Shown in pieces: positions 34,680-42,215 of a stretch of 44,597 nucleotides of DNA. Both the position numbers and the translations under genes were made by a program. The DNA comes from Bryobacterales bacterium. GTDB lineage: Bacteria; Acidobacteriota; Terriglobia; Bryobacterales; Bryobacteraceae. Under the pieces are notes generated by a model. It made no database searches, had not been told where the DNA came from, and worked only from the letters and a program-made list of their open reading frames with translations. How positions within the stretch are numbered: the first letter of the stretch is position 1; each line of letters begins with the position of its first letter. Where the stretch lies: assembly GCA_003164035.1 (NCBI GenBank), contig PLRS01000049.1, positions 48,149 through 92,745 of the forward strand. The letters run 5' to 3'.

Positions 34680-36733
34680 TAGCGGCTCTGGCGGCTTTCC
34701 ACAACCGAATTCAGTATTTTAGAATAGCGCCCCAGGGTGCCGGAGGCGAACAGCCCATTGTGGTCGGAACGGACCAGGTCGGGCCGGGCATCCGCCGCCA
34801 CCCGTCCGTTGATCGGGGTGGTCCCGGCCGCGCCGCCGGTAACCAGCACCGGCATGGGGACGTTGTAGCCGCGGACGGCGCCGCGAATCTCCTGGAAGAC
34901 GGCGTCCGGTGTCCATGGCCCCATCTTCGCCGCCGCGCCCATTTCGCGCGCGACGTACCCGATGATTTCCAGATCCGCCTTGGCGCCCATGGTATTGACG
35001 GCGCGCTCGATCCGCTGCAGTTCACCGGTGCCGCTGGTGACGGTGCCGTTCTTTTCATAGGCGCACGCGGCCGGCAATACCACGTCGGCTTGAGCGGCGG
35101 TTTCGGTGAGAAACATATCCTGGACGACCAGGAACCCGGCCTTGCGGCTGGCGCCCGCCTTCAGCGGATTGGCGCCCACCACCCAGAGCACGCTCAGGTC
35201 GGCGGCAGCCATTTCATCGTAGTGAAGGCCGGGCTGGCCGGAAGGCTGGTAGCCGGGGAGGAGCTCCGGCGTCAACCCCATGTCCACCGCGCCGCGCGAA
35301 TTGGAGCGGTCCACCAGCGGCACATACTTCACCGGAATGCCCAATTGCTCGCCAAACTCGACCACCGCCCGGATGTCGTCGCCTTTATAAGAATCGTCGA
35401 ACAGAATCGCCAGATCGGGCTCGGCTTTGAGCCTGGCGGCGAGCGATGCGTAATCGCGCCCGCGCACCACCGCCGCCGCGTACTTATCCTCCCGGACCGG
35501 GTTGGCCGTCACCACGTAGACGTGCGCCTGGTGATGGCGGTAGTTGGCACGGATCTGGAAAGAGAGCAGCGGATGCTCCAGGGCCAGGTCGGCGCCCAGC
35601 ACCAGCACGGCCTTGGCACGGTACAGATCGGCCACCGTGGCCAGCTTCCCGGTCTTGCCGCTCAGCGCATCGAGCGTCGTCACCACGTCGCCGGTACGGT
35701 GATGGTCGATGTTGTTGGTGCCCAGCACCTGGCGGGCAAACTTCTGCAGGTAGTAGTTCTCTTCGTTGGTCGTGTGGTTGGAGCCGATGATGCCGAAACT
35801 GCCCTCTTCGCCCAGCACCTGCTGGAACTTGTTCGCCACCGCGGCCAGCGCTTCCGACCAGCTCACCTCTTCCAGCTTTCCGTCCTTGCGCACCAGCGGC
35901 GCCTGAAGACGGTCCGGATGATCGTAGAAATCGAAACCGTAGCGGCCCTTGATGCACAGGAATTCGCCGTTGATGCCGGAGCGGTCGCGGTTGTTGCCGC
36001 GGAGGATGCGGTCGTTGCGCGTGCCCAAGGTAGTCTTGCAGCCGTCCGAACAATGCGTGCAGATGGTGCCGACGTGCGTCATTTCCCAGGGGCGGGTCTG
36101 GTAGCGGTAGGTGCCGCTGGTGAGCGCACCCACCGGGCAGATATCGATGCAGGCGCCGCACTCGTCGCATTCCAGGTGGTCGCCGTGATTGGGGGCGATT
36201 TCGGAGACCACGCCGCGGCTAACCACGCCCAGCGCCTTGACGCCCATCCCCTCGTCGCAGACGCGCACGCAACGATAGCAGAGGATGCAGCGCGGCGCAT
36301 CGAAAAACACCACCGGGGAGAATTGTTTTTCGGGAGTGTGGACCTTCGTCTCCGTATAGCGGCTCTCGCCGGCGCCGTAGCGGAACGCCATGTCCTGCAG
36401 CTCGCACTCGCCGCCCTTGTCGCACACCGGGCAATCCAGCGGATGATTGGTGAGCAGGAACTCCAGCATGTACTTGCGCGCCGTGTGTACCTGGGGCGTA
36501 TTGGTGCGCACCACCATGCCTTCGGCCACCGGAAGCGTGCATGCCGTCATCAGCTTGGGCATCTTTTCCACTTCCACCAGGCACATGCGGCACGCGGCTA
36601 CCAGCGTGAGCCCCTCGTAATAGCAAAACGACGGGACCTCGATGCCCGCCTTCTTAGCGGCATCGATTACCGACGTGCCAGGCGGCGCGGAAAGCGCCAA
36701 CCCATCGATCGTAAATTTTACCGGATCCGGCAT
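34679..36733 (-). CDS. nuoG: NADH-quinone oxidoreductase subunit G
   Basis: A 684-residue iron-sulfur subunit, shorter than E. coli NuoG (about 908). Cluster ligands are visible in order: [2Fe-2S] Cys37, 48, 51, 65; His97 with Cys101, 104, 110; two ferredoxin-like [4Fe-4S] sets at Cys149/152/155 with Cys199 and Cys189/192/195 with Cys159; and the off-path N7 cluster at Cys225, 228, 232 and 260. The rest is the molybdopterin-oxidoreductase-like domain, which carries no cofactor in complex I. It starts at a one-base overlap with the nuoF stop. It passes electrons from NuoE/F toward NuoI, which is missing from this operon. Confidence 0.95.
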   Translation of the reverse strand: MPDPVKFTIDGLALSAPPGTSVIDAAKKAGIEVPSFCYYEGLTLVAACRMCLVEVEKMPKLMTACTLPVAEGMVVRTNTPQVHTARKYMLEFLLTNHPLDCPVCDKGGECELQDMAFRYGAGESRYTETKVHTPEKQFSPVVFFDAPRCILCYRCVRVCDEGMGVKALGVVSRGVVSEIAPNHGDHLECDECGACIDICPVGALTSGTYRYQTRPWEMTHVGTICTHCSDGCKTTLGTRNDRILRGNNRDRSGINGEFLCIKGRYGFDFYDHPDRLQAPLVRKDGKLEEVSWSEALAAVANKFQQVLGEEGSFGIIGSNHTTNEENYYLQKFARQVLGTNNIDHHRTGDVVTTLDALSGKTGKLATVADLYRAKAVLVLGADLALEHPLLSFQIRANYRHHQAHVYVVTANPVREDKYAAAVVRGRDYASLAARLKAEPDLAILFDDSYKGDDIRAVVEFGEQLGIPVKYVPLVDRSNSRGAVDMGLTPELLPGYQPSGQPGLHYDEMAAADLSVLWVVGANPLKAGASRKAGFLVVQDMFLTETAAQADVVLPAACAYEKNGTVTSGTGELQRIERAVNTMGAKADLEIIGYVAREMGAAAKMGPWTPDAVFQEIRGAVRGYNVPMPVLVTGGAAGTTPINGRVAADARPDLVRSDHNGLFASGTLGRYSKILNSVVESRQSR

Positions 36734-38043
36734 CAGACCGTCACCAGGCGGCCGGAAGTTTCCTCCCGCCGTTTGCCCTTCAGGTAATCCTCGAACTCGT
36801 CGCGGAATTTTTCCACCAGAGAAATCATAGGCAGGGCTGCCGCGTCCCCCAGCGGGCAGAACGTCCGGCCCAGCATGTTCTTCGCGATGTCGCCGAGCAG
36901 GTCGATATCCGCCCGCGAGCCATTGCCGTCATAAAACCTGGTCATGATTTTGGTCAACCAGGTGGTGCCTTCCCGGCAGGGAATGCACCAGCCGCAGCTC
37001 TCGTGGGAGTAGAACCTCATGAGGCGGAGCCCCACCTTTACCATCGAGGTATCTTCGTCCATGATGATGACGCCGCCCGAACCCAGCATACTCTTACGCG
37101 ATGCCATCGAATCGTAATCCATGGTGGCGCCTTCGCATTCGGCCGCCGTCAGGATGGGGCAGGACGAGCCGCCCGGAATGAATGCCTTGAGTTTTTTTCC
37201 GTTAGGTATGCCGCCGCCCACTTCCTCGATCAATTGGCGCACCGGGAAACCCAGCCGCAATTCGTAGACGCCGGGCCTATTGATGTGCCCGGAGAGGGCC
37301 GTCAGCTTGGTGCCGCCGGCTTTGGGCACACCCAGGTCGGCAAAGGCTTTGCCGCCGCCCAGCAGGATGTGCGGCACGGCGCAGAACGTTTCCACATTGT
37401 TCAGCACGCTGGGACATTGAAAAGCGCCCGAAACGGCCGGGAACGGCGGGCGGATGCGCGGCACGCCGCGTTTGCCTTCGAGCGATTCCAGCAGCGCCGA
37501 TTCCTCGCCGCACTCGTACGACCCCGCGCCGGTATGGGCGTAGAGATCGAAATCGAACCCCGTGCCCTGAATGTTCTTGCCCAGCCACCCCTTGGCGTAC
37601 GCTTCCGCGAGGGCCTTTTCCAAAATCTCGATGAGGTAGCGATATTCGCCGCGAATGTAAACGTAACCGGCGTGCGCATCCACCGCCAGCCCGGCGATCA
37701 GACAGCCTTCGATAAGCGAGTGCGGATCGTTTTCCATCAGCACGCGGTCCTTGCACGTGCCCGGTTCGCCTTCGTCGCCGTTCACCACGATGTATTTCGG
37801 CTTGGGCGAGGTGCGGGGCACGAAACTCCACTTCATGCCGGTGGGAAAACCGGCGCCGCCGCGCCCGCGAAGGTTGGAAGCTTTTATTTCGTCGATGATC
37901 TGCGCCGGCGTCATCTTCGACGCCTTCAGGAACGCCTGGTAGCCGTCGGTGGCGAGATAGGTGCCGATCGCGGCCGAGTCGGGCAGGCCGAAGCGGCGCG
38001 ACAGCACTTTGGTTTCGAGCGGGCTCGGTGGGTTATACAGCAT
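36733..38043 (-). CDS. nuoF: NADH-quinone oxidoreductase subunit F (NADH/FMN site)
   Basis: A 436-residue flavoprotein that takes electrons from NADH. It shows the glycine-rich NADH loop LRGRGGAGFPTGMKW (about 59-72), the FMN-binding NGDEGEPGTCKDR (88-100), the conserved TGAGSYECGEESAL, and [4Fe-4S] ligands Cys350, 353, 356 and 396. The length is normal. The gap to nuoE (82 bases) is the largest inside the operon and contains a half palindrome of family B. Confidence 0.97.
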   Translation of the reverse strand: MLYNPPSPLETKVLSRRFGLPDSAAIGTYLATDGYQAFLKASKMTPAQIIDEIKASNLRGRGGAGFPTGMKWSFVPRTSPKPKYIVVNGDEGEPGTCKDRVLMENDPHSLIEGCLIAGLAVDAHAGYVYIRGEYRYLIEILEKALAEAYAKGWLGKNIQGTGFDFDLYAHTGAGSYECGEESALLESLEGKRGVPRIRPPFPAVSGAFQCPSVLNNVETFCAVPHILLGGGKAFADLGVPKAGGTKLTALSGHINRPGVYELRLGFPVRQLIEEVGGGIPNGKKLKAFIPGGSSCPILTAAECEGATMDYDSMASRKSMLGSGGVIIMDEDTSMVKVGLRLMRFYSHESCGWCIPCREGTTWLTKIMTRFYDGNGSRADIDLLGDIAKNMLGRTFCPLGDAAALPMISLVEKFRDEFEDYLKGKRREETSGRLVTV

Positions 38044-38062
38044 TGGGCTAATATTCCAGTCC

Positions 38063-38089
38063 GAGCCGCGACCGTGAGGGAGCGGTTGC
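38063..38089. repeat. Half palindrome of family B inside the nuo operon
   Basis: These 27 bases match the right arm of the palindrome at 11771-11797 with one change (G for T). Only one arm is present, so it forms no long hairpin. It lies between nuoE and nuoF. Confidence 0.65.
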
Positions 38090-38125
38090 CCGCGGATACG
38101 TCGCCGGGTTTCCGAAATAATCCAT

Positions 38126-38608
38126 TTAGCGCTTCTCCTTCAACTCGTCCAAAAGCCGGTCCAGCTTATCGGGAGTCACGTCGTGGTGGAACTCGTAGTT
38201 TACCTGCACGGCGGGAGCCCAGGAACACGCGCCCATGCACTCCACTTCCTCGATCGAAAACTGGCCGTCGGCCGTCACTCCGTGGTTTTCGATCCCCAGC
38301 TTTTGGCAGGCATGCTCGAACAATCGGTCGCCGTCGCGCAGCAGGCAGCTCACGTTGGTGCAGACCTGCACGTGGTACTTGCCGGCCGGCTTCCGCCGCA
38401 GCATGGTGTAGTAGGAAATCACTTCGTCCACCTGCAGCGGCGTCACCCCGGTCCGCCGCGCCACCTCGGCAATCAATTCATCCGTCACCGACCCCAGCTC
38501 GTCCTGGGCATACAGCAGCATCGGAATCATCGCGCTCCGCTCGCGCCCGGGCGGATAGCTGGCCAGCAGCGTGGCGAACCTGGCCTCCAGTTGCGGTGAA
38601 AAAGTCAT
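38126..38608 (-). CDS. nuoE: NADH-quinone oxidoreductase subunit E
   Basis: A 160-residue thioredoxin-fold [2Fe-2S] subunit. The ligands are Cys83 and Cys88 (CTNVSC) and Cys124 and Cys128 (CMGAC), in the usual spacing. The frame is open far upstream across nuoD; the ATG at 38608, overlapping the nuoD stop by one base, gives the normal family length. It pairs with NuoF in the NADH dehydrogenase module. Confidence 0.96.
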   Translation of the reverse strand: MTFSPQLEARFATLLASYPPGRERSAMIPMLLYAQDELGSVTDELIAEVARRTGVTPLQVDEVISYYTMLRRKPAGKYHVQVCTNVSCLLRDGDRLFEHACQKLGIENHGVTADGQFSIEEVECMGACSWAPAVQVNYEFHHDVTPDKLDRLLDELKEKR

Positions 38609-39843
38609 TAGCGGTCCGTATCGCCCAACACGAAATCCATGCTGCCGATGGAGGCGATCACATCGGCGATCAGACAGCCTTGCACCATGGTCCCGGTGGC
38701 CTGCAGGTTGCCGAAGCTGGGCGTGCGCATATGTACCCGCAGCGGCTTGGTGGTGCCGTCGCTCACCACGTAATAGCCCAGCTCCCCGCGCGGCGATTCG
38801 ATCGCCTGAAAGACCTCGCCCTCCGGCACGCGGAAACCCTCGGTCACGATCTTGAAGTGATAGATGAGCGCCTCCATCTGGGTCTTCATCTTTTCCCGGT
38901 CGGGCAACACCACGTGCGGCGCATCGGCCTTCCAGTCGCCCGAAGGCATCCCTTCGAGAGCCTGTTTCACGATTCGCGCCGACTGGCGCATTTCCTCCAC
39001 CCGCACCTGGTACCGCGCATAAACGTCGTTTTCCGTGCGCGTGGGAATCTCGAAATCGAATTTCTCGTAGCTCGAATACGGCTGGTCTTTGCGAATATCG
39101 AGCTTCAAACCGGCGGCGCGCAGCATCGGCCCGGTCACTCCCAGGTCCAGCATATCCTCCAGCGAGATCTTCCCTACCCCGCGCGTGCGTCCGATCCAGA
39201 TGCGGTTCTTGGTCAGCAGATCTTCGTATTCGTCCACCCGGCTGGGAAAAATGTCGATAAATTTCCCGACGCGCTGCTGCCAGCCCCGCGGCGGCTCCAG
39301 AGCCAGCCCGCCGATGCGGAAATAGCTCGTCATCATGCGCTGGCCGGAGAACATCTCGAAGATGCGGAGGATATCCTCCCGCTCCCGGAAACAATAGAGG
39401 AACACCGACATGGCGCCGATATCGATGGCGTGCGTGCCCAGCCACACCAGGTGGCTGTTCAGGCGCGTCAACTCGGTCAGCATCACCCGCATCCACTGCG
39501 CCTGGGGCGGTATCTCCAGCGCCAGCAGTTTTTCCACCGCCAGGCACCAGCCCAGGTTGTTCGACAGCGGCGCCAGGTAATCCACCCGGTCGGTCAGCGT
39601 CACCGCCTGCTGGTAGTTCTTGACTTCGAATTCCTTCTCGATGCCGGTGTGGAGATAGCCGATATCGGGCGTACACTTGGCGATATTCTCGCCGTCAAGC
39701 TCCATCAACAGGCGCAGCACCCCGTGCGTGGACGGGTGCTGCGGCCCCATGTTCAGGACCATGGTGCGCCGGCCCGTGCCCGCGTCTTCTTCCTGGATGG
39801 CAGGCAACGCGACAGGATCGTCTGTAAGACCCGGTTGGCTCAT
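38608..39843 (-). CDS. nuoD: NADH-quinone oxidoreductase subunit D
   Basis: A 411-residue subunit that forms the quinone site with NuoB. After a 27-residue extension come MVLNMGPQHPSTHGVLR, with the conserved His of the quinone site; IGYLHTGIEK; and the C-terminal LGDTDR. Its start codon is directly next to a REP-like element at 39844-39868, which supplies AGGAGG ten bases before the ATG. NuoC and NuoD are separate genes here, unlike the E. coli fusion. Confidence 0.96.
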   Translation of the reverse strand: MSQPGLTDDPVALPAIQEEDAGTGRRTMVLNMGPQHPSTHGVLRLLMELDGENIAKCTPDIGYLHTGIEKEFEVKNYQQAVTLTDRVDYLAPLSNNLGWCLAVEKLLALEIPPQAQWMRVMLTELTRLNSHLVWLGTHAIDIGAMSVFLYCFREREDILRIFEMFSGQRMMTSYFRIGGLALEPPRGWQQRVGKFIDIFPSRVDEYEDLLTKNRIWIGRTRGVGKISLEDMLDLGVTGPMLRAAGLKLDIRKDQPYSSYEKFDFEIPTRTENDVYARYQVRVEEMRQSARIVKQALEGMPSGDWKADAPHVVLPDREKMKTQMEALIYHFKIVTEGFRVPEGEVFQAIESPRGELGYYVVSDGTTKPLRVHMRTPSFGNLQATGTMVQGCLIADVIASIGSMDFVLGDTDR

Positions 39844-39868
39844 GTGGGACAGGCCTCCTGGCCTGTCG
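39844..39868 (-). repeat. Single REP-like unit (family A) that carries the nuoD Shine-Dalgarno sequence
   Basis: The 25 bases are identical to the left unit of the REPIN at 22475-22499. On the message strand the hairpin is GACAGGCC-AGGA-GGCCTGTC. AGGAGG spans the loop and the first two bases of the stem, ten bases before the nuoD ATG at 39843. No other ribosome site is visible. Confidence 0.75.
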
Positions 39869-39894
39869 TCTTCCTCCGCCCACTCCTCATCTCA

Positions 39895-40368
39895 TTACAC
39901 CCGCGATCCCGTCACCGGAACGTCCCGGCGCAGCGGATGGCCTTCCCAATCGTCGGGCAGCATGATCCGCCGCAAATCCGGATGACCCGCGAAACGGACG
40001 CCGAACAGGTCGAACACCTCACGCTCGTACCAGTTGGCGCCCCGCCACACCGGGGTGACCGAATCGATGGCCGGACCCGAGCCCGCCACGCGGCACTTCA
40101 AACGCACGCGCAGGTTCCGCTCCACCGAATGCAGATGATACACCACCTCGAAGCGCGGCTCCGCCGGATAGCGGTCCACCGCCGTCACCGTGCTCAACCG
40201 CACGAATTTCTGATCGTATTTCAGAAAGCCGCAGACGCTCACGATCTTGGCGGGCGCGATTTCGAGCGTCAACTCGCCGCGGTCGAACTTTCCGCCTTCA
40301 ATGGCGTCGCCGTCAAAGGCCCGGACGGCAACCGCCAGTTCCTGGTTTTCGAGAGTTTGGGGTAGCAT
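39895..40368 (-). CDS. nuoC: NADH-quinone oxidoreductase subunit C
   Basis: A 157-residue peripheral-arm subunit. The C-terminal signature WYEREVFDLFGVRFAGHPD, followed by LRRIMLPDDWEGHPLRRD, is complete. It begins only nine bases after the nuoA stop, in the position where nuoB would normally lie first. NuoC structurally supports NuoB and NuoD. Confidence 0.95.
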   Translation of the reverse strand: MLPQTLENQELAVAVRAFDGDAIEGGKFDRGELTLEIAPAKIVSVCGFLKYDQKFVRLSTVTAVDRYPAEPRFEVVYHLHSVERNLRVRLKCRVAGSGPAIDSVTPVWRGANWYEREVFDLFGVRFAGHPDLRRIMLPDDWEGHPLRRDVPVTGSRV

Positions 40369-40377
40369 GTTCGACGG

Positions 40378-40785
40378 TCAGCGTTTGCGCTCGGCCACAT
40401 CGGAAGTGGCCCAATCCAGAGCGCCCTTCTTCCAGATGTAGAAAAACCCGGCCAGAATCAAAAATACAAAAACCGCCATCTCCACAAAAGGAAACATCTT
40501 CATCTCGCTGTTCAGCTCGCGGTACACCACCACCCAGGGATACAGAAAAATGGCTTCCATATCGAACACGATGAAGAGCATCGCCACCAGATAGAATTTT
40601 ACGCTGAAACGATGCCGCGCGTCTCCGGTGGGCACGATCCCCGATTCATACGGCATGTCCTTGACCCGGTTCCGTACCCGCTTGCCCAGCAGGAACGAAA
40701 CCGCAAGCAGGCCCGCCGCCGTCGCCATGGCGATCAGCGCCTGCACCAGTACCGGAAAATACACGTCTGTGTAAGAGTTCGGCAT
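40378..40785 (-). CDS. nuoA: NADH-quinone oxidoreductase subunit A
   Basis: A 135-residue, three-helix membrane subunit and first gene of the operon. The loop MPYESGIVPTGDARHRFSVKFY and the second helix IVFDMEAIFLYPW, with its conserved acidic residues, are intact. The ATG at 40785 is preferred to a TTG at 40794; a short GGA lies before it. A strong promoter lies about 30 bases upstream. Confidence 0.95.
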   Translation of the reverse strand: MPNSYTDVYFPVLVQALIAMATAAGLLAVSFLLGKRVRNRVKDMPYESGIVPTGDARHRFSVKFYLVAMLFIVFDMEAIFLYPWVVVYRELNSEMKMFPFVEMAVFVFLILAGFFYIWKKGALDWATSDVAERKR

Positions 40786-40794
40786 CGTTTCCAA

Positions 40795-40823
40795 CTGACT
40801 CCGGAGCTACTTTCGAATATACT
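40795..40823 (+). promoter_or_regulatory. Promoter candidate of thiS
   Basis: CTGACT at 40795-40800 (4 of 6), a 17-base spacer, TATACT at 40818-40823 (5 of 6). Transcription would start near 40830, downstream of an alternative GTG start at 40826 and so in favour of the thiS ATG at 40853. The -10 box overlaps that of the divergent nuo promoter. Confidence 0.45.
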
Positions 40824-40845
40824 GGGTGCAAAAGAAGAGTGTCAA
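40816..40845 (-). promoter_or_regulatory. Promoter of the nuo operon
   Basis: Read on the minus strand: TTGACA at 40845-40840, an 18-base spacer, TATATT at 40821-40816 (5 of 6). Transcription would start near 40809, about 24 bases before the nuoA ATG. Confidence 0.65.
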
Positions 40846-40852
40846 CCAAGCC

Positions 40853-41059
40853 ATGCCAATCCAGATCGTTGTGAACGGCGAGACACACGCCACCGAACCC
40901 GATCAAACCGTCCTAGGGCTGCTCCGGCAACTGGGCCTGGACCCCGCCCGCGTCGCCGTGGAACTGGACCGCGGGATCGTCAAACAAACGCGCTGGGCCG
41001 AGACGACTCTGCACGAGGGCGCCCGGCTCGAAATCGTCCAGTTCGTCGGCGGAGGCTAG
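40853..41059 (+). CDS. thiS: Sulfur carrier protein ThiS
   Basis: A 68-residue beta-grasp protein of the ubiquitin-like type: IQIVVNGETHATEPDQTVLGLL at the start and EIVQFVGGG at the C-terminus. The terminal Gly-Gly is adenylated and converted to a thiocarboxylate that donates sulfur to the thiazole ring of thiamine. ThiG, ThiF and ThiO genes are not in the window. The ATG at 40853 fits the family length; a GTG at 40826 is less likely. It is transcribed divergently from the nuo operon. Confidence 0.88.
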   Translation: MPIQIVVNGETHATEPDQTVLGLLRQLGLDPARVAVELDRGIVKQTRWAETTLHEGARLEIVQFVGGG

Positions 41060-41064
41060 TTTTC

Positions 41065-41111
41065 GTGGAGCGGACCCTCGGTCTGCCACGCCGGGACTTC
41101 TCCCGGCGCTC
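41065..41111 (+). repeat. GTGG tandem-hairpin element (family C, copy 1)
   Basis: Starts GTGGA. The first hairpin is GCGGACC / GGTCTGC with loop CTC; the second is GCCGGGA / TCCCGGC with a 4-base loop; it ends GCTC. A copy with 44 of 47 identical bases is at 44438. It starts six bases after the thiS stop. Confidence 0.75.
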
Positions 41112-41202
41112 TTTGGTTGCGGCTACGCTGTTCTGCGGGCCAGCCAATCCAATCATGGCTGCAGCCGCCCTTCAGCCGGCTCTTTCCTTCGCGCACCCAC
41201 GA

Positions 41203-41272
41203 GTAGGACAGGCCTCCCGGCCTGTCATTTTGTTTCGCCGCCCATGAAGACAGGCAAGGACGCCTGTCCCAC
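41203..41272. repeat. REPIN-like element (family A, diverged copy, GTAG start)
   Basis: The left unit starts GTAG, then GACAGGCC-TCCC-GGCCTGTC. The right unit (41249-41272), read on the other strand, starts GTGG with the stem GACAGGC / GCCTGTC and a TCCT core in the loop. It lies between the convergent thiS and STAS genes. Confidence 0.7.
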
Positions 41273-41286
41273 GGGCAGCATACTCC

Positions 41287-41631
41287 CTACGCGAAGCTCC
41301 GCACCGCCGCCGCTTCGTCGTCATGCACGTCGAAAACCGTATACAACTTGGTAATCTGCAGCAGGTCCTTCACCCGCTTGCTCAGGTTGAGCAGCTTCAA
41401 CTGGCCGCCGGCGTTGGTCACGGTCGTAAACCCGGAAACCAACTCGCCAATTCCCGAGCTGTCGATATAGCTCACGTCGCCCAGGTTGAGCAGGATCTTC
41501 TTCTGGTTGTTTCCCACCAACTCGCGTAGCGAGTCGCGAAGCGCGCTCGATCCTTCGCCCAAAGTAATGCGCCCCGTCACGTCGATCACGCTCACATCCC
41601 CGACTTGCCGCGTACTCAGCTTTACACTCAC
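41287..41631 (-). CDS. STAS-domain anti-sigma factor antagonist (RsbV/SpoIIAA type)
   Basis: A 114-residue STAS protein: VIDVTGRITLGEGSSALRD, then the strand ILLNLGDVSYIDSSGIGELV, with the phosphorylatable Ser58 in DSSGIG. In partner switching the unphosphorylated form binds the anti-sigma kinase and frees the sigma factor. The kinase-like gene lies 34 bases upstream in the same operon, so they are likely partners. No sigma factor or phosphatase gene is in the window, so the target is not known. Confidence 0.9.
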   Translation of the reverse strand: MSVKLSTRQVGDVSVIDVTGRITLGEGSSALRDSLRELVGNNQKKILLNLGDVSYIDSSGIGELVSGFTTVTNAGGQLKLLNLSKRVKDLLQITKLYTVFDVHDDEAAAVRSFA

Positions 41632-41665
41632 GTTTGTCTTCCTCCTCGTTCCTAAACCGCGAATT

Positions 41666-42106
41666 CTATTTTCCCGCCTGATACTTCACCAGGGTCAATT
41701 CGACGCCGCCGCCTTCCAGCCGCCGGATCTGAAACTCGTCCATGAACGACCGGATCAGAAAGATGCCGCGTCCGGAGGAACGCAGCAGGTTGTCCGGCGC
41801 CAGCGGGTCCGGCAAATGCTCGATATCGAACCCCTCCCCTTCATCGGCGATCTTCACCGTCAGCCGCCGCTCGCCGCCCGATACCGCCAAGCGCACTTTC
41901 TTGTGGGCGTTGTAGCGGTTCCCGTGCACCACGGCATTCACCATCGACTCGCGCACGGCCATCCCGATCTTCAACAGATCCTCGTCGTCGAACCCGGCCC
42001 GCCCGGCCAGCTCCGACGCCAATTCCTCGGCGCTGTCCACGCTCTCCAGCGTCGAGTCCAAGGTCCGCTCCACCGTCTCCCGTGCTGAGCGCGAATTCTC
42101 CGCCAT
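41666..42106 (-). CDS. Anti-sigma regulatory kinase (RsbW/SpoIIAB-like HATPase)
   Basis: A 146-residue GHKL ATPase. The N box has Glu53 and Asn57 (AVRESMVNAVVHGNRY), the G1 box is IADEGEGFDIEHLPDP, and the G2 region is SSGRGIFLIRSFMDEF. Such kinases bind a sigma factor or phosphorylate their STAS antagonist. The ATG at 42106 was chosen; a TTG at 42133 would begin about six bases after the predicted transcription start. It is first in a two-gene operon with its own promoter, separating it from the pduT-like gene. Confidence 0.9.
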   Translation of the reverse strand: MAENSRSARETVERTLDSTLESVDSAEELASELAGRAGFDDEDLLKIGMAVRESMVNAVVHGNRYNAHKKVRLAVSGGERRLTVKIADEGEGFDIEHLPDPLAPDNLLRSSGRGIFLIRSFMDEFQIRRLEGGGVELTLVKYQAGK

Positions 42107-42145
42107 AAAAAGGTTGGCCGCAATCCCTGCCAAACGAACCGCCAG

Positions 42146-42173
42146 AATATATGAGCCGTCACCGGAAAGTCAA
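42146..42173 (-). promoter_or_regulatory. Promoter of the anti-sigma kinase/antagonist operon
   Basis: Read on the minus strand: TTGACT at 42173-42168 (5 of 6), a 16-base spacer, TATATT at 42151-42146 (5 of 6). Transcription would start near 42140, 33 bases before the ATG at 42106. Confidence 0.55.
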
Positions 42174-42215
42174 GGTTGGAGCTCCGCCGGCCACAAGTTT
42201 GCCGGCGCCATGGGT

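Noticed and set aside
34760-36787. Plus-strand open frame of 675 codons opposite nuoG
   Set aside because: Same shadow effect; nuoG on the other strand has all its cluster ligands.
37003-40365. Plus-strand open frame of 1120 codons opposite nuoF-E-D-C
   Set aside because: It is a mirror of the high-GC codon bias of the nuo genes; its translation is rich in His, Arg and Gln and has no domain pattern.
9093-41272. CRISPR-like interpretation of the repeated palindromes
   Set aside because: The copies are scattered, not in a regular array with spacers, and no cas gene is present.
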